Assembly (NCBI RefSeq): GCF_025356155.1
Contig: NZ_JANXUQ010000246.1
Location: 1-44,147, forward strand
Reading direction: 5' to 3'
DNA length: 44,147 nt
From: Rhodoferax sp.
Lineage (GTDB): Bacteria; Pseudomonadota; Gammaproteobacteria; Burkholderiales; Burkholderiaceae_C
Part shown: positions 18,184 to 24,394 of the stretch, in pieces
Position numbering within the stretch: the first letter of the stretch is position 1
How the letters are laid out: the number at the start of each line of letters is the position of its first letter
Position numbers and translations under genes: made by a program
The notes under the pieces: generated by a model
Database searches by the model: none
What the model was told of the DNA's origin: nothing
What the model saw: the letters and a program-made list of their open reading frames with translations, nothing else

Positions 18184-18942
18184 TTACTCATCCACCCATT
18201 GACTGGATCGCTGCGCCAGCTCAAAAATGGCTTGCTCCATCACAGCGCGAACGGCACGGTCCATGCCTTCCTTGTGGGCCGATTGAAAGGATGCATCCGG
18301 GTTCATGCCACGCAGGTCCTGACCGCTGTTGGCGGCAAGGGTGCCCAACAGGTTGCCAATGCCGCTGACGCTGCTCTGGCTGCCTGCCACCTCCTTGCGC
18401 ACGTTGATCGAGTCCAGCACCTCGCCCGTTCCCACGGACAGCACCCGCACGTCCATGCCCACTTCGTCCTTGGTGCTCCCGCCGCCCAGTTGCATGCCGC
18501 CGATCGAAAAACCGCCCGAGCCGCTGGACTTGGAAGCCGTGGCCTCGGAGATGGTGGCCTCAAAAATTACATTGGCGCCCTTGATCTGCTTTGTGGCGCT
18601 GGTGCCAGAGGTCACACCGGTCTGGTTCATCTCACGCTCGCGGGCCACGCCATTGGCGATCTTGCTGCGCTCCAGCACCCGAAACTGTTTGCTTTTGACC
18701 AGGGCGGTGGTGAACATGGCAGTGGCCGCGCGGGCTTCAATCTCCGTCACATTGGATGTGACCTCATAGACCGTCACCATGGGCCGCGCCGCCAGCGCGA
18801 CGGTAGGCAAGCTTTCGAGCTTTTGGGTGGTGGACGAACGGTCAGACTCGGGATCCTTGCCTTCGGCATACGCGGCGGTGCTGCCCAGGCAACACAGGGT
18901 TAGCAGGATGAAGGCAATGGCTGGCGAAGTGTTGGCAAGCAT
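18184..18942 (-). CDS. CsgG/HfaB-family protein
   Basis: 252 residues. After a signal peptide (cleavage near AYA|EG) the body follows the CsgG pattern: MVTVYEVTSNVTEIEARAA, FTTALVKSKQFRVLERSKI, a variable glycine-rich loop with GGFSIGGMQLGGG, and MDVRVLSVGTGEVLDSINV. CsgG forms the outer-membrane pore that secretes curli subunits; HfaB acts in holdfast attachment. The usual lipobox is not convincing here (LTLCC), so membrane anchoring is unsure. No csgA, csgB, csgE or csgF was seen. AGGAG precedes the ATG. First gene of a four-gene minus-strand operon with an ECF-type promoter motif. Confidence 0.82.
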   Translation of the reverse strand: MLANTSPAIAFILLTLCCLGSTAAYAEGKDPESDRSSTTQKLESLPTVALAARPMVTVYEVTSNVTEIEARAATAMFTTALVKSKQFRVLERSKIANGVAREREMNQTGVTSGTSATKQIKGANVIFEATISEATASKSSGSGGFSIGGMQLGGGSTKDEVGMDVRVLSVGTGEVLDSINVRKEVAGSQSSVSGIGNLLGTLAANSGQDLRGMNPDASFQSAHKEGMDRAVRAVMEQAIFELAQRSSQWVDE

Positions 18943-18997
18943 GGAAGCTCCTGATCGGTGGGTTGTGGATGGCCCTTGAAAGGGCCTGCTCCTTGGT

Positions 18998-19027
18998 TAA
19001 GACGCAGTGAAAGCGAAGACTGCGACA
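18998..19027 (-). promoter_or_regulatory. ECF-type promoter motif for the CsgG-like operon
   Basis: On the minus strand TGTCGCA (19027-19021), 15 bases, GCGTCTTA (19005-18998). It is 55 bases upstream of the CsgG-like start codon. Same motif and same spacer as at 19058, 21510, 24246 and 24309. Between it and the gene lies a perfect dyad, ggccctt-ga-aagggcc (18971-18986). Confidence 0.75.
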
Positions 19028-19057
19028 ACTTCCTGAAAAATAAATCTCGCACACGAA

Positions 19058-19087
19058 TGTCGCAAAGACTGGGGGCTTTGCGTCCTA
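19058..19087 (+). promoter_or_regulatory. ECF-type promoter motif for the 791-residue secreted protein
   Basis: TGTCGCA (19058-19064), 15 bases, GCGTCCTA (19080-19087), the only copy with a change in the second box (C for T). It is back-to-back with the CsgG-operon promoter, with 30 bases between the two outer boxes, and about 31 bases before the start codon at 19119. Confidence 0.7.
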
Positions 19088-19118
19088 TGGGGAGTCAACC
19101 AATCGACCAGGGGATGCA

Positions 19119-21494
19119 ATGATGATGAACAAGATGGCCTTCTACCCACGCGGCTACACACGCCGACTGCTACTGCTGCTGGCAGGTCTGACACCGCTGC
19201 TGCTCTGCACGGCGCCTGCGCACGCCAATGTGGTCAAGGACGCGGCGGGTTGCCTGACGGCACCGTTCAAATTGGTCGCGGTCGCCGCATCGACGGGCGA
19301 AAAGGTATTGCAGTTGGCCGTGGATGACCCGCAGTGCATTGCACGCGTCATGGCGTTCGACCCGGCCACCATCATCAGCTCGGTCATGGTAGTGGCCCTG
19401 CAGCAAAAAAGCGTCATACCCAAAGACCTGGGCCAATGCCGCGGGTTTATCACTGGTCAGGCCAGCGGCTTGATTGCCGACGCCCTGCTGGAGGTGCCGG
19501 GGCTGCCGTCATTACTGGGAACCACGGGCACCGATATGCTGGAAGACATTGTCTCTGGCGCGGCCAGCAGTGCGCTCAGCAGCGTTCCGGGCATCAGCAC
19601 CATTACCGGTGCGCTCTCTTGTGGCTGTGCCGTGGCCGACGTGGGCGGCCCGGAAGTGGTCAAGAAAGTCATGAACGCGGTAGGCGCCGGTGCCAAGCAA
19701 TGCGGCGGCCTGGTGACCGAATTGATCAAAGGCGGGCTGGTGGGCATAGAGTCTGGCGCTACGGCGGTGGAAAACACCTTGGAGTCGATTTACCAGGGTG
19801 AGTCCATGCCGCAGGAAACCTACTACCGCATCTACTTTGCCAACCAGAAAGAAGCGGAGTACAACCAGGCCGTGGCATTGATGTTGCCGTACGCCAAGCT
19901 GCACACGCCCCTCCTGCGCCAGGGTGGCTATATCGACGGGGTGACCAAGAAGTGCCAGGGCTACTTCGACGCACACCGCATGAAACCAGAAAATGCGGAG
20001 AAGACCTGCAATAGCTTCCGCAATTCCTACAACCAGGAATTTACCAAGTGGGCTAATCTGCAAGACCAGGTTCGACTGGTCAAAGGCATTGCGGCCGACC
20101 CGACCGAAGCGGCAACCAAGTTGCTGAAGTCGCAATTGGGCTGGCTGCTGTCACGTCGTGGTGACCCGCTGGATCTGCCCAGCTGGAAACGCGGTGACCC
20201 ATTGGTGATGGCCTGTGCCAAGGCCGTAACCCAGGCTGGCAAATCCGTGCCACCCGAGAAATACATGGGCGGGGAAACCGACGGTGTCTCCAGGCGGTAC
20301 AAAACATTGGCGCTGCTGGGCTCAGCGCACTATTCCTGCGCATCTACCGTGCTGCGTGATGTGTATGGCTTCAGCCAGACGGTTGCCGAGCCCAAAAGCA
20401 TGGGGCAGTTTGACGACTTCTATTCCTACACGCCGGCTGCACTGGTCGAGCCACAAAAGTACATCCAAAAAATCCAGGCCATGGCAGCCAATGCCAAACC
20501 AACCGACTCGGTCTACAGCATCTTCTATTCGACCAATCGCCCGCTGGTGAAGCAGACGAATGCACTGATTGCCCAGAAGATCTCATCATTCATGGACTAC
20601 GGCGTGACCAAAGTCGTAATGGGAAATATTGCTGCAGAGAATCAGCGCAAGAAAGAAGAGGATGGGGCCAAGAAAACTGGCGCAGAGTGGCAGGCGAAAG
20701 AATCCGCTCAGGCCTTGGCAGCCATGACCCAACTGAAGGCCGCATGCTCGGACATCCGCTGCGGCACCGACATCACACGCATGTACCAGGCCTGCGGAAA
20801 AACCAGTGGCGAGCCCGATGACCGTGGCGATGCCTCTGGCCCCATGAGTATTCAAAAGGGCTGTACACAAGCCTACGCAGTGTTGTACCGGATATCCGCC
20901 GCGAAGGGCAAGATAGAGGAGCATCTTGATGCAGAGGCAAAGCGCGTGTCTGCCAAAGATGCAGAAACGCAGCAGGCCGCGGCGACCCAGCAGTTCCAGC
21001 AGTTGCGGGATGAGGCGATTGAAAAACTGACTCAGATCGGCAGTTCTTACAACCGTGTGGTGGCCTACGAGAAAACGCTGGAGCCACAGTTCGCAGCACT
21101 GTTGAACGTGCATTTCAAACAGTCTGCCGTTACCGGCGGTGCGTTGGGTACGCTGGGCACGCTCCGTCCCACGCCAGGTGCAAATGTGGGTGCACTTTCA
21201 AGCATGGGGACCGGAGGGACCTTGGGAAGCGGCTTTGGGGGCTCGACTACGGGAGGCCAGCTAGGCGGCTCGCCGGGCACCAAACTCTCTGCGCCCACCG
21301 CACCTGCTGTGACCTTGCCAACGCCAACGCCACAGCTTGCCAGCTGCAAGAGTTTTCTGGGCCGCTCCGACGAAATGCTGTGCAGTGACCCTGCCGATTT
21401 CAACGCCTGCAAACAGCAGGTGGACAACGGCAAGCTCAAGACCTGCCGCCAGACGGGACAGCAGCAGGTCTACAAGCGCGAAGGTCAGCGCTAG
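19119..21494 (+). CDS. large secreted protein of unknown family
   Basis: 791 residues with a signal peptide (TRRLLLLLAGLTPLLLCTAPAHA|NV). The first ~230 residues are small-residue-rich with hydrophobic stretches and several Cys (GCLTAPFK, QCRGF, SCGCAVADV, QCGGLV). The middle (about 240-640) is helical and charged with paired Cys, and includes a possible coiled-coil around 510-560 and 620-670. Then comes a Gly/Thr/Ser low-complexity linker (GTLGTLRPTPGANVG through GGSTTGGQLGG), and a small Cys-containing C-terminal module (SCKSFLGRSDEMLCSDPADFNACKQQ, cut here). No homologue recognised. It is divergent from the CsgG-like operon and shares its promoter type, so it may be an exported or surface partner of that operon. 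Confidence 0.75.
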   Translation: MMMNKMAFYPRGYTRRLLLLLAGLTPLLLCTAPAHANVVKDAAGCLTAPFKLVAVAASTGEKVLQLAVDDPQCIARVMAFDPATIISSVMVVALQQKSVIPKDLGQCRGFITGQASGLIADALLEVPGLPSLLGTTGTDMLEDIVSGAASSALSSVPGISTITGALSCGCAVADVGGPEVVKKVMNAVGAGAKQCGGLVTELIKGGLVGIESGATAVENTLESIYQGESMPQETYYRIYFANQKEAEYNQAVALMLPYAKLHTPLLRQGGYIDGVTKKCQGYFDAHRMKPENAEKTCNSFRNSYNQEFTKWANLQDQVRLVKGIAADPTEAATKLLKSQLGWLLSRRGDPLDLPSWKRGDPLVMACAKAVTQAGKSVPPEKYMGGETDGVSRRYKTLALLGSAHYSCASTVLRDVYGFSQTVAEPKSMGQFDDFYSYTPAALVEPQKYIQKIQAMAANAKPTDSVYSIFYSTNRPLVKQTNALIAQKISSFMDYGVTKVVMGNIAAENQRKKEEDGAKKTGAEWQAKESAQALAAMTQLKAACSDIRCGTDITRMYQACGKTSGEPDDRGDASGPMSIQKGCTQAYAVLYRISAAKGKIEEHLDAEAKRVSAKDAETQQAAATQQFQQLRDEAIEKLTQIGSSYNRVVAYEKTLEPQFAALLNVHFKQSAVTGGALGTLGTLRPTPGANVGALSSMGTGGTLGSGFGGSTTGGQLGGSPGTKLSAPTAPAVTLPTPTPQLASCKSFLGRSDEMLCSDPADFNACKQQVDNGKLKTCRQTGQQQVYKREGQR

Positions 21495-21509
21495 TTGTTG
21501 TGTGAACCA

Positions 21510-21539
21510 TGTCGTGTTTTCGGTGCGCACCGCGTCTTA
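21510..21539 (+). promoter_or_regulatory. ECF-type promoter motif for the 289-residue secreted protein
   Basis: TGTCGTG (21510-21516), 15 bases, GCGTCTTA (21532-21539). It lies 71 bases before ATG 21610 and drives a two-gene unit with the DUF3617 gene. Confidence 0.72.
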
Positions 21540-21540
21540 A

Positions 21541-21570
21541 CGGGTGAATGCCTACTTGGGCATTGACCCG
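21541..21570 (+). other. stem-loop at the predicted 5' end of the 21610 transcript
   Basis: cgggtgaatgcc (21541-21552) pairs with ggcattgacccg (21559-21570) around a 6-base loop; 11 of 12 positions pair. Transcription from the motif just upstream would start near 21546, so part of the stem may lie within the transcript start. No T-run follows, so it is not a typical terminator; it may be an mRNA-stabilising or regulatory hairpin, or a leftover terminator of the upstream gene. Confidence 0.45.
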
Positions 21571-21609
21571 ATCAACGGACTATCAATCATCATTTTTTGG
21601 GAGAAAAAC

Positions 21610-22479
21610 ATGACAACCAATCTTGAATGCAAATGGGGTGGAGCGCTGTCGGCCATGGCGCTGGCAGCCATGTTGGTGACAGCAGGCGCTGGCAGCACAG
21701 CAGCCGTGGCGCAGACCAGCGCCTTTCAGGCACCCGCATCCGCCCAAAGGGTTGCGCCCAGAACAGGCCTGAACGTTGGCAATACGCCTTCGTCATCGCT
21801 TGCGGCTCCCGTTGCTGCGCCCCTTGCGGCGCCGTTGGGGCAAACAGGCATCACCCCCGCCAACGGCATGGCCAATGTGCGAGGCGCCATTCCCGTAGCG
21901 GGGGCAAAAAAGTATGTGCTGAAAGCCCAGGTGGTGCAGGGTGCAACGCTCAACGCGACGCAGAAAGTGGCGGTGGCGTCGGCAGCGTTAGCAGAGTTGC
22001 TAAAACAAGCGAAGGAACAGCAAGACAATGCCAAACAGCAAACCTTGTCGCAAATGCAAAGCAATGTCAGCCTTGCCAGTGGTCCAACGTTGTCTCTGCT
22101 GAGCCCCAGGTCACCCACTTGGGCAGCCTCACTGCATTTGCTGAGTCCCGGTGTAGTGAATTTTGTAGGAGATCGTCTGACTTTTGAGAAGAGCCACCCC
22201 GGATTGGCAACTTGCGTCTTCACAGCGCCCGAAGACGGCTACTACATGGCCTTTTTTACGATAGTCAACGAATCCGCAGAACCCGTCAAACTCACGGCCA
22301 GCATGCTCCTGAATTCGCTAGGCGATGATGGGAGCAATCAAGCTATAGCTATCGTGCACAAGGGCGAAAATACTGTGACTATCGTTGACCAAGCTTCCAA
22401 AGGCTCGATGATCAGAGCCACACTAAACAATAGCGGAACGTATGTCTTCCAATCCTGCGAAATCAGCCGCATCAAATAA
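21610..22479 (+). CDS. hypothetical secreted protein
   Basis: 289 residues from ATG 21610, preceded by gggagaaaa; an upstream GTG frame from 21544 would run through the stem-loop and is not preferred. Signal peptide with cleavage near AVA|QT. Residues ~35-90 are Ala/Pro-rich and disordered-looking, ~110-150 form an amphipathic, Gln-rich helix (ALAELLKQAKEQQDNAKQQT), and the C-terminal ~120 residues form a beta-rich domain with two Cys (LATCVFTAPEDGYYMAFF and FQSCEISRIK) that resembles a jelly-roll/TNF-like beta-sandwich pattern. No family assigned. Predicted ECF-controlled; the DUF3617 gene follows after 15 bases. Confidence 0.72.
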   Translation: MTTNLECKWGGALSAMALAAMLVTAGAGSTAAVAQTSAFQAPASAQRVAPRTGLNVGNTPSSSLAAPVAAPLAAPLGQTGITPANGMANVRGAIPVAGAKKYVLKAQVVQGATLNATQKVAVASAALAELLKQAKEQQDNAKQQTLSQMQSNVSLASGPTLSLLSPRSPTWAASLHLLSPGVVNFVGDRLTFEKSHPGLATCVFTAPEDGYYMAFFTIVNESAEPVKLTASMLLNSLGDDGSNQAIAIVHKGENTVTIVDQASKGSMIRATLNNSGTYVFQSCEISRIK

Positions 22480-22494
22480 CACGCAGAGGCAAAA

Positions 22495-22932
22495 ATGAAG
22501 TTCACAACACACACAACCACCACTGCCACGCAGCTTGCCTTCACCGCCCTGCTGGCATGCCTGGCCGCACCCACCGCCCAGGCGCAAAACCTCAAACCCG
22601 GCCAGTACGAATACACCACCAAAACAGAAATGTTTGGTATGACCATCCCCATCAGCTTCAAGCAATGCGTGACCGCACAGGATGTCGCGTCGCAGAAGGC
22701 CTATGTAAACCAGCAGGGCATGGAGGACTGCACGCCGCCAGAGGTCAAACGCGCCGGAAGCGAGATCACCATCAAGTACGCGTGTACCAAACCCAAAATG
22801 ACGGGTGAAGGCAAAGGCACGGTCACCGATGAAACTTTCACCATGGACATGCGGGTAACCCAGCATGAGATGGGTGGCAGCGTGGTCAAAACGGCCCTGA
22901 CAGCCAAGCGGTTGGGCGACTGCACCAAGTAA
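22495..22932 (+). CDS. DUF3617 family secreted protein
   Basis: 145 residues. Signal peptide (FTALLACLAAPTAQA|QN), then LKPGQYEYTTKTEMFGMTIPISFKQCVT split by the usual DUF3617 layout: LKPGxW/Y-like start, a QCVT segment, DCTPPEVKRAG and a final Cys (GDCTK). The family is periplasmic, beta-rich and disulphide-containing, with no known function. It is 15 bases after the 289-residue secreted-protein gene and probably in the same transcript. It converges with the sigma-factor gene, only four bases from its stop codon. Confidence 0.85.
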   Translation: MKFTTHTTTTATQLAFTALLACLAAPTAQAQNLKPGQYEYTTKTEMFGMTIPISFKQCVTAQDVASQKAYVNQQGMEDCTPPEVKRAGSEITIKYACTKPKMTGEGKGTVTDETFTMDMRVTQHEMGGSVVKTALTAKRLGDCTK

Positions 22933-22936
22933 AGAC

Positions 22937-23512
22937 TTAGGCTGTGCTCTCGATCAGGCTTTCCAGCCAGGCCTTGGCCTTGACCCAGTCACGATCCACC
23001 GTGCGGGTCGAGACACCCAGCAGCTTGGCGATATCGGCCACGGTCAGGCCGGCAAAGTAGCGCAGCTCTACCAGTTCATACAGACCCAGGTCCAGCACGC
23101 GCAATTGTTCCAGGGCCGTGTCCAGCAGAAACCAGTTGTCGCGTCCATCCATCGCAATGGACTCGGCCTGCGACAAGGTTACCTGCACCATGTCGCCGCC
23201 ACGTTTTTCGGCCTGGTTGGCGCGCAGGTGGTCCAGCACCACCGAGCGCAGCACTTTGCCCACATAGGCAAAGAACTGCGCGCGCGATTCACCTGCCATG
23301 CCCACGCGGTCCACCATGCGCAGAAAGCCTTCGTGCACGAGGCCGGTCGTGTTGAGGCTGGTGACGCCGCCCACCGCATACAGGCGGGAATGGGCTAGGC
23401 GTTTGATTTCGGGGTACAGCAGCGCGTAGAGCCGGGCCGCAGCGTTCTGGTCGCCGGCACGCAAGGCCTGAAGCAGAGGGGTGATCTCGTCGACAGATTC
23501 CGTGGGTGTCAA
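22937..23512 (-). CDS. ECF sigma factor, Ser/Thr-kinase-linked type (Sig-70_X6, ECF43-like)
   Basis: 191 residues from a TTG at 23512, chosen because GAGGA stands seven bases upstream. A GTG at 23572 is possible but its purine tract is almost touching it and it would add a Cys-rich leader. Sigma-2 runs about residues 10-80 and includes SLNTTGLVHEGFLRMVDR; sigma-4 is about 130-185 with YFAGLTVADIAKLLGVSTRTVDRDW as the helix-turn-helix. It has the TIGR02999/PF07638 signature (TxLVHE). The acidic DAED motif usual in ECF region 2.2 is replaced by Asn-Thr-Thr-Gly (54-57), as in sigma factors that need threonine phosphorylation. No anti-sigma gene is adjacent; a Ser/Thr kinase gene is nearby. Confidence 0.9.
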   Translation of the reverse strand: MTPTESVDEITPLLQALRAGDQNAAARLYALLYPEIKRLAHSRLYAVGGVTSLNTTGLVHEGFLRMVDRVGMAGESRAQFFAYVGKVLRSVVLDHLRANQAEKRGGDMVQVTLSQAESIAMDGRDNWFLLDTALEQLRVLDLGLYELVELRYFAGLTVADIAKLLGVSTRTVDRDWVKAKAWLESLIESTA

Positions 23513-23620
23513 GGGCTGGTCCTCGTTGTGGGCGCGCGGGGCGCCATCGCAACATTGCGAACCATTGCACACCCTTGCGCGGCAGTTTAAGCCACAACGA
23601 AATAGCCCTCAGCCCGGGGC

Positions 23621-23639
23621 TTGTAACCAGTCGTTACAA
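23621..23639. other. perfect 7-bp inverted repeat before the sigma-factor gene
   Basis: ttgtaac (23621-23627), cagtc, gttacaa (23633-23639). It overlaps the stop codon of the 179-residue secreted-protein gene and lies 109 bases upstream of the sigma-factor start. It could be an operator or a weak hairpin between two co-transcribed genes. Confidence 0.4.
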
Positions 23640-24173
23640 CTGACGGTCTTCGGCCTTGAAGGTTCCGCCGGTGATGGTCATCTTGGCCTTGGTTTTGATT
23701 TCCACCAGCTCAAAGCTGAACGTGCCTTCGATGACCTTGCCCTTGACGGAGGTGATTTCCAGCTGGTTTTTGCCATCCACCATGCGGTACTCCGCTTCCG
23801 GGTCACCAAAGGGCTTCTTGCTGACACCCTTGTTGAAGCTGATCTCGCAGCTGCGGCTGCCCGACTTGGCAAATGTGAACTTGACCGGTTTGCCGTCGTA
23901 GTCGCTGCAGTTGATGTTCAGCTTGTCCTCCGGCCTACTTGGGGGCGGGTAGGCCCCTCCGCCCTTGGTACTGGCCATCAGGTTGAGCACGCCCTTGCGT
24001 GGCACCAGGTACATGATGCCGCTGTCATCGCTCTCGAACAGCTTGCCGTCGATGGTGGCGCTTAGGCGCTGGGGAGTGTTGTCAGCCTGGGCAGCCAGCG
24101 GCAGGGTCAAGCCGATGGCGGCTACGGCCAAGGTCAACGCGCAGGCATAGCGTGGTACGGATGGGATGTGCAT
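23634..24173 (-). CDS. hypothetical secreted protein
   Basis: 179 residues. Signal peptide with cleavage near AQA|DN; AGGAG lies 5 bases upstream of ATG 24173. The mature part looks like a small beta-barrel or sandwich: ATIDGKLFESDDSGIMYLVPRKGVLNLMAS, a Gly/Pro loop, two Cys (NINCSDYDG and RSCEISF) and the C-terminal strand pair VIEGTFSFELVEIKTKAKMTITGGTFKAE, broken here only by turns. This resembles calycin-like or lipocalin-like DUF patterns, but no family is certain. It sits just upstream of the sigma gene on the same strand and carries an ECF-type promoter, so transcription from there would also feed the sigma gene. Confidence 0.78.
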   Translation of the reverse strand: MHIPSVPRYACALTLAVAAIGLTLPLAAQADNTPQRLSATIDGKLFESDDSGIMYLVPRKGVLNLMASTKGGGAYPPPSRPEDKLNINCSDYDGKPVKFTFAKSGSRSCEISFNKGVSKKPFGDPEAEYRMVDGKNQLEITSVKGKVIEGTFSFELVEIKTKAKMTITGGTFKAEDRQL

Positions 24174-24245
24174 AGTGCTCCTTTTGAAGGGATGGGTTTG
24201 TCGGAATCAAAGCGGGCTTAAAGCTGACGAACAGGCCTGCATGAA

Positions 24246-24275
24246 TAAGACGCGCTGCCTGCGCCGATTGCGCCA
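24246..24275 (-). promoter_or_regulatory. ECF-type promoter motif for the 179-residue protein and, by read-through, the sigma gene
   Basis: On the minus strand TGGCGCA (24275-24269), 15 bases, GCGTCTTA (24253-24246), 72 bases before the start codon at 24173. If transcription continues past 23634 the sigma factor would be positively autoregulated. It is divergent from the kinase promoter at 24309. Confidence 0.7.
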
Positions 24276-24308
24276 TTCTGTACGAAAGATTTTGCAGGAC
24301 CGTTGCAA

Positions 24309-24338
24309 AGTCGTATTCATTGCCGAGTTTGCGTCTTA
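24309..24338 (+). promoter_or_regulatory. ECF-type promoter motif for the Ser/Thr kinase
   Basis: AGTCGTA (24309-24315), 15 bases, GCGTCTTA (24331-24338), 56 bases before ATG 24395. The second box and the spacer are identical to the copies at 21510, 18998 and 24246. Confidence 0.7.
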
Positions 24339-24394
24339 TCCCAAAGAACCACACAGATTGCGTTAGCCTACGGGACTATTGCACACCTACACCC

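Noticed and set aside
19050..19110. Minus-strand ggacgcaaagc resembling the GEMM riboswitch core
   Set aside because: There is no GAAA-capped P2, no P3 partner and no closing P1. The bases are better explained as the GCGTCCTA box of the promoter at 19058-19087 preceded by ttt.
23513..23572. GTG start at 23572 for the sigma factor
   Set aside because: The purine tract is almost adjacent to the GTG and the added residues are Cys-rich and not sigma-like; TTG 23512 has GAGGA at seven bases.
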